Origin: Candidatus Thorarchaeota archaeon
GTDB taxonomy: Archaea; Asgardarchaeota; Thorarchaeia; Thorarchaeales; Thorarchaeaceae
NCBI GenBank assembly: GCA_016840825.1
Contig: JAEORN010000170.1
Location: 1-25,309, forward strand
Length of the DNA: 25,309 bases
Direction: 5' to 3'
The position numbers and the translations under genes were made by a program. Under the pieces are notes generated by a model. That model did no database searches. It saw only the letters and a list, made by a program, of their open reading frames with translations, and was not told the DNA's origin. Of the stretch, positions 1-6,544 are shown piece after piece. Every line of letters begins with the position of its first letter. The stretch's first letter is position 1.

Positions 1-323
1 GGGTTCTCACTTGGGTCAACTTTCAAGTCGTTATAGAATGTGTAGCTCCATATCTTCTCGATTGCGTCCCAGTCCTCTACAACACCGTGTGTGATCGGAT
101 AAACCAGGCGTAGAACACCACGGAGGTTGATTGCCTCCTCACCGATGTAGTAATCGCGGGTGTAGTGATCGACGTCTGTCATGATTGATTCGTATCGTGG
201 ATAGCCAATCAATGTGGGCCAGACTGATCGGGGCTGATCTTCGCCGGCATATCCGTTCTTGCTAAGCCCAGTACCGTTGTCGATAACGATGGGCTTTGCG
301 CCAAGAAACTCGTCTTCAGCCAT
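1..323 (-). CDS. Actin (Asgard-type), N-terminal part, cut by window edge
   Basis: This is the first 107 codons of an actin-family ATPase that would form cytoskeletal filaments in the cytoplasm. I translated it by hand from the ATG at 323. Residues 11-20 read PIVIDNGTGL, the phosphate-1 loop (eukaryotic DNGSG). Residues 60-80 (IGEEAINLRGVLRLVYPITHG) match the actin segment [21 protein letters not shown] without gaps. WDAIEKIWSYTFYNDLKV follows where actin has WDDMEKIWHHTFYNELRV. The D-loop segment between these has the same length as in eukaryotic actin. Such closeness is far beyond MreB, ParM or crenactin and fits the Asgard actins (lokiactin group). GAGGACC, about 10 nt before the ATG, is the likely ribosome binding site. 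The gene runs off the left edge; the family is usually 370-420 residues. Confidence 0.95.
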   Translation of the reverse strand, partial: MAEDEFLGAKPIVIDNGTGLSKNGYAGEDQPRSVWPTLIGYPRYESIMTDVDHYTRDYYIGEEAINLRGVLRLVYPITHGVVEDWDAIEKIWSYTFYNDLKVDPSEN

Positions 324-663
324 TTTTGTTCGGTCCTCGTTTTCTGTTTGAAAATTACAGAGAGTTTACACTGGAAGAGAAATCTTCCAAAACTCTGTGC
401 TACAGTAAAGTCCCGTGCGTTTCTATTTAAGCCTTTATCGGATTTAGCTCATTTGCTCAAACAACTATATTATATATGTATATGTTATATTTCTAAATCC
501 GTATGGCGTGTATGTGGCAAAAACAGAGCTTTGGGGCTATTTTCAGCACTTCTGGCAGTTTTCAAGGGGGTTAGCTATGTCTAATTTAGACCATGAACTA
601 GTCTAAAATTAGATATCTACGAAATATATATAGGTTGTATATGTTTCATTCAGTTGATGATAA
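324..663. promoter_or_regulatory. Divergent promoter region between actin and the wHTH/CARF-like operon
   Basis: This 340-base AT-rich stretch has no convincing gene; a 78-codon open frame at 348-584 has no family resemblance or ribosome binding site. It must carry both divergent promoters. For actin, the minus strand has GGCTTAAATA at 433-424, a good archaeal TATA box that would give a leader of about 75 nt. For the plus-strand operon, the AATATATATA stretch at about 623-632 lies some 32-40 nt before the ATG at 664, so that mRNA would have little or no leader. Two palindromes lie just upstream of the second TATA box (separate entry). Confidence 0.6.
579..614. promoter_or_regulatory. Tandem palindromic operator candidate
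   Basis: Two related palindromes stand side by side. The first, 579-591, is GTCTAA-T-TTAGAC, a perfect dyad around one central base. The second, 601-614, is GTCTAA-AA-TTAGAT, perfect except for the outermost base pair. Their centres are about 22 bases apart, close to two helical turns, so dimers bound to both would sit on the same DNA face. They end about 8 bases before the TATA-like stretch of the downstream operon, whose first gene encodes a winged-helix protein. Autoregulation is an inference. Confidence 0.55.
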
Positions 664-1494
664 ATGTTAGGGCAAACTGCAGACGACATCATCAAGAATG
701 AGATTGAGAGTGTCCGGGCTAGAAGAATCATTTTAGATCAGTTAGAGGGCGGTCCAAAGACTGGTACAGAGCTGAGAGAGAGTATCCGAAAGGATATGGC
801 TGCAACTCTGATAGACCAGAAGGGTAAGAAGACTGCAAAGGAGAAGAAGGTTGTAGTGACAGACCCGAAGCTCTATCACAACACTTCTCACTTGGAGAAG
901 CTAGGTGTCATCAAGAGCAGACGGGAGTCTAGAGAAAGAGTGTTCGAGTTATGCTTGCGTGCGTATCATCCTGTAAGAAGAGCATTGCAAGATATGGGCC
1001 TCATGGAAGTGTCTCGCCCAATAGCATATGTTGCATCTATCAGACAACCTGATGATCAGAGACCCTTTGCCATATGGCTAAGGAGGAGCAAGCAGTTCAA
1101 GCCACGCAAGTTGTTATTGTTCACAGAAGCAAGAGTTTGGAAACGCCAGACACTTCGAAGTCTAGACAGGTTCATGACAGGAGACTCAAGAGGACAAATG
1201 GATATCGAAACTGAATGGGTTGATATTCCAGTTGAGATAACAACTGAGCATGAGGACACGCAGCACGGAAATCTTCAGGCAGTCTATGAGTTCATTCGTA
1301 ATGAGATAGTAAAAGTGATTCCAACTCACAGCGTTATCTTGGACCTGTCTATTGGAACACCCCTTACAATTCTCGCATTGATTAGACTTGCAGAGGAATA
1401 TTCGCTCACTGCAATTCATGTAGACAACTATGAAGATGAACGAGCAAAAGTGACACAATACCATCCGAGAGGTGAGAATCATGACGCTTGGTGA
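664..1494 (+). CDS. Winged-helix regulator with a CARF-like C-terminal domain
   Basis: A 276-residue cytoplasmic protein. Residues about 15-105 look like a winged helix: helix RRIILDQLEGGPKTGTELRE, a charged insert near 55-65, then HLEKLGVIKSRRESRERVFEL as recognition helix and wing. Residues about 145-255 look like a Rossmann-type ligand domain: strand KLLLFTEA, helix, strand WVDIPVEI, a long helix, then HSVILDLSIGTPLTILALIRL. The last segment resembles the glycine/serine-rich strand-turn-helix that binds cyclic oligonucleotides in CARF proteins such as Csa3. In Csa3 and HFX_2341-type proteins the order is ligand domain then HTH; here it is reversed. The start at 664 follows a TATA-like stretch with almost no leader. 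The next gene begins inside the last codons of this one. The CARF assignment is an inference from fold pattern; no CRISPR array or cas gene is in the window. Confidence 0.6.
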   Translation: MLGQTADDIIKNEIESVRARRIILDQLEGGPKTGTELRESIRKDMAATLIDQKGKKTAKEKKVVVTDPKLYHNTSHLEKLGVIKSRRESRERVFELCLRAYHPVRRALQDMGLMEVSRPIAYVASIRQPDDQRPFAIWLRRSKQFKPRKLLLFTEARVWKRQTLRSLDRFMTGDSRGQMDIETEWVDIPVEITTEHEDTQHGNLQAVYEFIRNEIVKVIPTHSVILDLSIGTPLTILALIRLAEEYSLTAIHVDNYEDERAKVTQYHPRGENHDAW

Positions 1495-2164
1495 TTCTGT
1501 TCTTGATTGGCATCGATTATACTTGAAGGATAACCTTGAGGGAATTAGGAATCTTGTTGAACAGGACTTGAAGCAAGTGCCAGCTAGAAACACTCGTGCC
1601 AAAACCAAGATGACCCGTTGGCTAAAACATTTGGATTACATCATTCAACGAGTGTCTTATGCTGAAGAAACACTTGCCCCAAAACTTGAGGAGATATTCG
1701 ATTTCGATTTGAATGAGAAGGGATTGTTCACTGTTTCATTATTTCAGCCAAGTACAAAGAACCTCTTTCTCGAATTAGAAACCCACTATTGCGAAACGGA
1801 AGCTGTACAACAAGAATGTGAATCCCTTCCAGATATGGTAGCATTAAGTGAAACAGCAAAGATGCTTGCGCTCCTAGGAGATGCTGCAATTGATATGGCA
1901 ATTCTTCACCATATTTGGAAACCCCGAGCTTCTGATGTAGGCTATCTAACTGAAAGAAGATCAGGACTTGTAAGTAATGAGCATCTTTCACAGAAATGCG
2001 ATGAGTGGGGACTTTATGAGAATAGGATTCACTTTGATCCACCTACTCCAACAAAATCAGAGATGGAACATATCAAAGGAACTCTAGTAGAAGCATTCTA
2101 CGGAGTCATCTATATCGAGATGGGATTTCGTAAAGTGCTGGAGATGGTGGTGCATCTCATCTAA
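1481..2164 (+). CDS. RNase III-like domain protein
   Basis: A 227-residue protein. I chose the ATG at 1481 because GAGGTGA (1469-1475) sits 5 nt upstream; an in-frame GTG at 1472 lies inside that site. Residues about 118-227 follow the RNase III catalytic domain: LALLGDAAID (130-139) where the family has LEFLGDAVLE, LVSNEHLSQKCDEWGL (163-178) where it has LVSNExLAxxAxxLGL, and LVEAFYGVIYIEMGF (202-216) where it has ADAFEALIGAIYLDxG. The metal-binding Asp (D134) and the final Glu (E204) are present, but the signature Glu before LGD is Ala (A130) and the second acidic residue is Thr (T201). No double-stranded RNA-binding domain is evident, and residues 1-115 are helical and unassigned. It may cut structured RNA, or be a degenerate RNA-binding relative. 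It is translationally coupled to the CARF-like regulator and overlaps the HD gene tail to tail by 4 bases. Confidence 0.6.
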   Translation: MTLGDSVLDWHRLYLKDNLEGIRNLVEQDLKQVPARNTRAKTKMTRWLKHLDYIIQRVSYAEETLAPKLEEIFDFDLNEKGLFTVSLFQPSTKNLFLELETHYCETEAVQQECESLPDMVALSETAKMLALLGDAAIDMAILHHIWKPRASDVGYLTERRSGLVSNEHLSQKCDEWGLYENRIHFDPPTPTKSEMEHIKGTLVEAFYGVIYIEMGFRKVLEMVVHLI

Positions 2165-3669
2165 TACTCAGAGAAGGTATAGTCGTCATCTCTGTGTTTT
2201 CGTTGTTCCTGAGATGGGAACAGCTCATTGAAGCGTTTCGTAACAAGCTCTGCGTTCTTTGGATCTGCATATACTCTAACTGCGGGAATTGTTTTTCGTT
2301 GTTGTGAGAGTGCCTCCATCAATGGACCACCTTCTTCAGTATTACTCAATTTCACGAGATCAAACCCTGAATCGCCACCAATAAGGATAGGAATCTGTTT
2401 CAGAAAGTGCTCTCCAAGGATAGGATTAACGACATCAATTACTACCTGACCGGGTTCTTCCATAAGCTCTAGTTCGGCTTCGACCAAGGCTTCTATATCT
2501 TCCATAAAATGCAAGAGTCTATTCCTAGAATCTTCAGTGAATAATGCGATTGGCTTTGTTGTGATTACCTTGAATAGACGCCGATATCGTATTCGGGCAG
2601 CATATTCCTTTACGAAGGGTATCTCTGACTTCTCTAACCATCTAAAAAGATCACCATCGGTCATCCGAGTGAAGAAGCCAATGCATTCATTCTTCGAGAG
2701 CTTCTCCTCCTTCAATCGAAAGTATGTTGCCTTCGAGGTTAGCGCTTCAGCAACCCGAACCGCGTGATGCAAGTATAAGTCTGAGAACATCCACGACCTA
2801 CTCAAGATAAGCGCCTCTAATGAATGGAGTGCCTTAAGCATGAACGCTCGATGAAATTCTCCTTTCTTGTCACGTACGACACGATTCGTTAATAGCACAC
2901 GTTCTGCAGGAAAGATACCTAGCTCGACTCCACTGAAATGTGCGTCTCGAATAAGATAGTCCGTCTTATCAATATCGAGTGGACTATCAATGAATTCGGA
3001 AAGGAGCTTCATAATGGGATCATTTGACCGTCTTTTGAATACATCAACAACAGATGCAGGTTCTATTCCATTCTCTTCTAAGACATCAGAAAGATCAGTA
3101 TGAAGTACGAGGAACATTCCCAAATCGGTATGGGAAAGACCTACCCAACTCTCTAAGGCAAACTCAATAGTATGAGACGTAGGAGGGTGCCCCACATCAT
3201 GTAGAAGGGCAGCTGCTCTGAACACCTTTTCATGGTAGTCATTGAGAAGCTGAGAAAGAGGTACAAAATGGGGGTGTTCAATGTCCTCACAATAGTTCAC
3301 AACTCTGATGCATTTCTGAGCTAGGAAATTTGTTCCTAAGCAATGTTCAAAGCGTGTGTGTGTTGCGCCAGGGTACACGATATGCGCAGGACCTAGTTGC
3401 TTGACATATCTTAATCGTAGCATCTCCCATCCGGAAATAATATCTAATTCCCATGGCTCGAGTAGAATTGCTCCATGAACTGGATCCTGTATTGCCTTTT
3501 GCCGAGTATGTTTTTCACCCATAGATAGAATCCGTCTATGCTCTGCAACAGTCTTCAGTATATGATCCCATTCATCGTCTTTTGCTTTCTTAGCCGCTTT
3601 GATGGTTTCTTCACGATAACCAGTAAGGCGAATAAAATTGACGAGATCAACATCAATATCTGCTTGCAC
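2161..3669 (-). CDS. HD-domain phosphohydrolase, SAMHD1/dGTPase-like (COG1078 type)
   Basis: A 502-residue metal-dependent phosphohydrolase; relatives hydrolyse dNTPs or other phosphorylated nucleotides. The classic opening QDPVHGAILLEPWELDII (61-78) is followed by HTRFEHCLGTNFLA (104-117, metal ligand H109), then ALLHDVGHPPTSH (154-166, the HD pair H157-D158). The late aspartate motif SPLDIDKTDYLIRDA (229-243) matches SAMHD1's IDVDKWDYFARD, with D234 the probable fourth ligand. All four ligand positions are therefore intact. The remaining C-terminal half is family-specific. The start is a GTG at 3669 with GGTGA 6 nt upstream. It is 53 bases downstream of the small cysteine-rich gene on the same strand, so the two may be cotranscribed. 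Its true substrate cannot be read from sequence; dNTPase is the best guess. Confidence 0.85.
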   Translation of the reverse strand: MQADIDVDLVNFIRLTGYREETIKAAKKAKDDEWDHILKTVAEHRRILSMGEKHTRQKAIQDPVHGAILLEPWELDIISGWEMLRLRYVKQLGPAHIVYPGATHTRFEHCLGTNFLAQKCIRVVNYCEDIEHPHFVPLSQLLNDYHEKVFRAAALLHDVGHPPTSHTIEFALESWVGLSHTDLGMFLVLHTDLSDVLEENGIEPASVVDVFKRRSNDPIMKLLSEFIDSPLDIDKTDYLIRDAHFSGVELGIFPAERVLLTNRVVRDKKGEFHRAFMLKALHSLEALILSRSWMFSDLYLHHAVRVAEALTSKATYFRLKEEKLSKNECIGFFTRMTDGDLFRWLEKSEIPFVKEYAARIRYRRLFKVITTKPIALFTEDSRNRLLHFMEDIEALVEAELELMEEPGQVVIDVVNPILGEHFLKQIPILIGGDSGFDLVKLSNTEEGGPLMEALSQQRKTIPAVRVYADPKNAELVTKRFNELFPSQEQRKHRDDDYTFSEY

Positions 3670-3722
3670 CTACTCTCACCAGATTCGCTACAAGACGTGC
3701 CTCTATTTAAGCTGTCACAAGA

Positions 3723-4259
3723 TTATCGATTTATCTTGATTTGTTCACGAACTGAGTTGTATTCCAAGACGCGACCTGTTTTCATCTTCCTGCAATACTC
3801 ATCAGGAGTACAATAACCCCATTCCTGCATATTCTTACACAATGGAGCTGCTCTTGCTTTATAGAAGGGAGGGGATATCAGATTGGCACGCTTCAGAAAA
3901 TTCACTACTGTCTTGATACTCTTGTTCTTGTATGCAACTCTTATGCATGGAGGTGCACGTTTGACGGTTGCCCATTTGACCAAATCGAAGAGTCGGTACC
4001 ACAGAAGACAATTCCGAGACATATAGAGATGGTCACATTTACTGCATCTTCTCGAAAAGATGGAGACCTCGCAGAATTCATCCCGAGTAACAAGATTAAG
4101 GCCAGATTCCTTCAATAGGTGGAATTTCACCTCAGCAAACCAATCTGGTGTGAAAGAGCCAAATTCGTTCACAAATGTCCTCAACTCGTTTTGAAGATCC
4201 TTGGAGGTACAATTCCAATATTCTTGGCTTAGATATGGTTCAGTTGCAAAGGCACCCAT
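3723..4259 (-). CDS. Cysteine-rich protein resembling the Fe-S domain of primase large subunit (PriL C-terminal)
   Basis: A 178-residue protein with eight cysteines in its second half. I start it at the ATG at 4259 because GGAG sits 5 nt upstream; an in-frame GTG at 4292 has no such site. The C-terminal half reads APPCIRVAYKN (C105), then PLCKNMQEWGYC (C141, C150), then EYCRKM (C156) and a basic tail. This order resembles the Fe-S domain of archaeal PriL: PPCI near its start, then PSC-x2-M-x3-G-x-C and a following Cys close to NPLxYY. Spacing between the first and second cysteine is only about 36 residues, much shorter than in PriL, and the PriL N-terminal half is absent. A second cluster (C72, C75, C84) suggests an extra zinc site. 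It might be a standalone nucleic-acid-binding Fe-S protein; a plain zinc-binding protein is the alternative. Confidence 0.4.
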   Translation of the reverse strand: MGAFATEPYLSQEYWNCTSKDLQNELRTFVNEFGSFTPDWFAEVKFHLLKESGLNLVTRDEFCEVSIFSRRCSKCDHLYMSRNCLLWYRLFDLVKWATVKRAPPCIRVAYKNKSIKTVVNFLKRANLISPPFYKARAAPLCKNMQEWGYCTPDEYCRKMKTGRVLEYNSVREQIKINR

Positions 4260-4399
4260 AATATCTCCATTTGTTTGTATACAATCCGCCACTTAAGGGC
4301 ATCACATCAAATGATTCTAGACCGACAAATCTTAAATTCCACTTGAAACAGGTTTCTTGTGAATCCCTCCAAATTCTCATTTATGAGGTATCTTCAGAA

Positions 4400-5410
4400 A
4401 TGCCATCAATGAATCTGATATCAAGCCACACATTGAAAGAAGTGGTTACGAATCTAGAGGTAGTAGATATAACAGGTGATGGCAAAGACGATATAGTAGT
4501 TGCCACTGTAAGTGGAAGTCTTAGAGTGTATGAATATGTTGGAGGGGATGAAGTTGTTAGAGAACTCTATAGAATGTCAGACCTAGTACCTGTGTCATCC
4601 TTGGGGATAGGAGATGTCACTGGAAACGGTACTCCGGATTTTGTTGTTGGAGGGCTTGATAACACTCTTCGAGTGGTTAGCATTGGAAAGAACTCTTTGG
4701 AACTCAAATCAAATGCTATGCTTGGAAATTTGCCAACATCATTGGTTGTTGCCAATGTACTGGACGATGCTAAAGCAGAGGTTATTGTTGCTACCAATGA
4801 TAAGGCACTTAGATGCTATGGATGGTTTAATACAATACTTGACAAGCTGGCTCACAAAGTCGTTGCTCGTCCTGTGTTTTCAATGAAAGCCCTTCGGATA
4901 GAGGGAGCGCCTTATTCTCGTTTTGTTTTTGGGGATGACTCAGAAACCTTGTACGTGTATCAGTATGCTGATGATAGATTACATGAGGTTGCTACTGCTA
5001 AAGTGAGTGGAGAGGTCAATCTTGTTGCCACAGGACAAGTGACTGGTGGAAGAGTAGACGAGGTCGTAACTGCAAGCGATGGTAGAACAATTACATTATT
5101 CAATGTCGAGAAGAAGCCGATAACAACACTCGCAAAGATAAGAGCTCCCGGGAACATCTCATCCATGAGAGTAGGGAAGATGCTAAGAAGTGACATCCGT
5201 TCACGAGGTCAAGTTCTCGTAAGTCTTGCGAATTCCAAGCTCTCTATGTTGAGCATTGAGGGAAGGGAGTTCTTCGAGGAAGCATCAATCAAAACAGCCA
5301 GTAAGAGTGCAGACTCACATATCGCCTTCGGGGATATAGATGGCGATTCCAATAAGGAAATCGTTCAAGCTGTTGGTAATGCTCTACATTTCGTTTCAAT
5401 AGATTCCTAG
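4400..5410 (+). CDS. Cytosolic FG-GAP/VCBS-like beta-propeller protein
   Basis: A 336-residue protein built of repeated beta blades. Calcium-loop-like motifs recur: VDITGDGKDD (22-31), GDVTGNGTPDF (71-81) and GDIDGDSNKE near the C-terminus (about 311-320), each followed by strands such as IVVATVSGSLRVYEY. More degenerate blades lie between (VLDDAKAEVIVAT, GGRVDEVVTASDG). This is the arrangement of FG-GAP repeats in integrin-type propellers. There is no signal peptide or membrane segment, so it probably acts in the cytoplasm as an interaction scaffold; most FG-GAP proteins are extracellular. I start at the ATG at 4400 (GAGGT about 10 nt upstream) because the longer frame back to 4271 has no blade-like sequence and overlaps the divergent gene. 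A TATA-like CTTAAATT at about 4330-4337 could be its promoter. Partner unknown. Confidence 0.75.
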   Translation: MPSMNLISSHTLKEVVTNLEVVDITGDGKDDIVVATVSGSLRVYEYVGGDEVVRELYRMSDLVPVSSLGIGDVTGNGTPDFVVGGLDNTLRVVSIGKNSLELKSNAMLGNLPTSLVVANVLDDAKAEVIVATNDKALRCYGWFNTILDKLAHKVVARPVFSMKALRIEGAPYSRFVFGDDSETLYVYQYADDRLHEVATAKVSGEVNLVATGQVTGGRVDEVVTASDGRTITLFNVEKKPITTLAKIRAPGNISSMRVGKMLRSDIRSRGQVLVSLANSKLSMLSIEGREFFEEASIKTASKSADSHIAFGDIDGDSNKEIVQAVGNALHFVSIDS

Positions 5411-5426
5411 GAATAGAAACGAAACT

Positions 5427-5846
5427 TTAGTCAAGTTTTGGCATGTACAGCTGGTTTGCCTGAAGCACTTTGATGGACTTCACATCAGTCTTCTGTTGTA
5501 TCTTTGGTACTATCAAAGTTTCAGTCCAGCTCTTAACTACAGCTCTAGCTGCTTCGATGTTCTCACCTTCAGCATTGCGATCCAGGCGAATGAAAAGATT
5601 GTAAGGCTCTCTGTCAGTTACTTCTTTCTTCACCATAGCCCAGAATGCCTTTGAGCCCTCAGGAACATCGATGCGGCCCGAGATTTCAGACCACTGTTTC
5701 CCTTCAAGACGCCTTGAAACGATAGCCAAGTCCTTTAACTCAGACACTTCCTTCAATGCTTCTAAGACTTTCTCGCCAATAGCTTTTGCATCAGTAACTT
5801 CCTGAAATTCCGCGACTAGATAATGATCAGCCCTGAATATGGCCAT
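5427..5846 (-). CDS. Small conserved-looking protein of unknown function
   Basis: I do not recognise this 139-residue protein. The frame is open back to 5981, but that would run into the preceding gene; the ATG at 5846, with GGAG about 10 nt upstream, gives a clean N-terminus (MAIFRADHYLVAEFQEV). The predicted pattern is strand-helix-strand repeated: HYLVAEF, a helix of about 20 residues, LAIVSRRL, EISGRIDV, a helix, YNLFIRLDR, a helix, then a C-terminal strand region. That suggests a small alpha/beta fold, perhaps ferredoxin-like. No cysteines, membrane segments or obvious catalytic motif are seen. It lies 92 bases downstream of the CDP-alcohol phosphatidyltransferase on the same strand and ends 16 bases from the convergent propeller gene. 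Confidence 0.65.
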   Translation of the reverse strand: MAIFRADHYLVAEFQEVTDAKAIGEKVLEALKEVSELKDLAIVSRRLEGKQWSEISGRIDVPEGSKAFWAMVKKEVTDREPYNLFIRLDRNAEGENIEAARAVVKSWTETLIVPKIQQKTDVKSIKVLQANQLYMPKLD

Positions 5847-5938
5847 GGTTGGATTACTCCATCTAGTAATTGATGGCGGCGAAGCGTCGTTCACTCTTAA
5901 GTATAATGGTATCATGCCATCTAGCATTCTGGGGGATG

Positions 5939-6544
5939 TTACTCCACAATTTGCCCTCTGTAGTGTACGAATCTGTAGCAAGCTGTTCCGATTCCTATAA
6001 TCGTAACGCAGGCCAATCCAATTTCAATTAGAAAGATGATTGAGAAAATAAAGAGAATGAATAGACGCTCTGATCGTGCACCAAGCCCAATGTCAAGGTC
6101 CTCAATTCCAATTGCATCTGCACGAGAACGTGCGTAACTCGTCAGCAACCATCCCGTGAGGCAAACGAAAGTCCATGTTTCAAGGTATACACCTAAGAAG
6201 AGCGTTGATGGATATGCCATTGGAATTGCAAGAAGAATAATCGCTTCTGAGATTTTATCCACGAAAGAATCAGTGAATGCACCTTTGGCAGAGGCTTTTC
6301 CAGTCCCTCGAGCGACTGCGCCATCCACCCCATCAAAGAAGCCAACCAGGAAAATGAATATGCCATAGACGAGTTGATTATGACTAGTAACAAGAATCAA
6401 GAACGATACAAATGCAAAAAGCAATGTAAGGTACGTAATCGTATTCGGATGTACACCTCTATTTATGAATGGAGTAGCCACTTTGGTAACACTGGAACGA
6501 AATATCTTCCTTAACCTAAACTTACTTGGAGACATCCTCATCAC
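5939..6544 (-). CDS. CDP-alcohol phosphatidyltransferase family membrane enzyme
   Basis: A 201-residue integral membrane enzyme that moves a phospho-alcohol from a CDP carrier to a second alcohol. The full family signature is present at 71-96: D71, D74, G75, A78, R79, G88, D92 and D96 in DGVDGAVAR...GAFTDSFVD. Hydrophobic segments at about 38-55, 58-70, 97-112, 113-130, 150-170 and 172-190 account for the membrane helices. The start codons (GTG 6544, ATG 6541) overlap the end of the nucleotidyltransferase gene, which implies translational coupling. That pairing recalls inositol-1-phosphate cytidylyltransferase with DIPP synthase, where the first enzyme makes CDP-inositol and the second uses it. 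Archaetidylinositol-phosphate synthase or another archaeal polar-headgroup enzyme is the main alternative. The substrate is not determined by the sequence. Confidence 0.85.
   Translation of the reverse strand: MMRMSPSKFRLRKIFRSSVTKVATPFINRGVHPNTITYLTLLFAFVSFLILVTSHNQLVYGIFIFLVGFFDGVDGAVARGTGKASAKGAFTDSFVDKISEAIILLAIPMAYPSTLFLGVYLETWTFVCLTGWLLTSYARSRADAIGIEDLDIGLGARSERLFILFIFSIIFLIEIGLACVTIIGIGTACYRFVHYRGQIVE

Noticed and set aside
348..584. 78-codon open frame on the plus strand between actin and the wHTH gene
   Set aside because: No ribosome binding site, no recognisable domain, and it overlaps the promoter elements of both divergent genes.
664..3669. Type III CRISPR accessory locus
   Set aside because: A CARF-like domain, a nuclease-like protein and an HD protein recall such loci, but no cas gene or array is present and the HD protein is of the SAMHD1-like type, not Cas3 or Cas10.
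4271..4399. N-terminal extension of the propeller gene
   Set aside because: It overlaps the divergent gene region, has no blade-like sequence, and the ATG at 4400 has a reasonable ribosome binding site.
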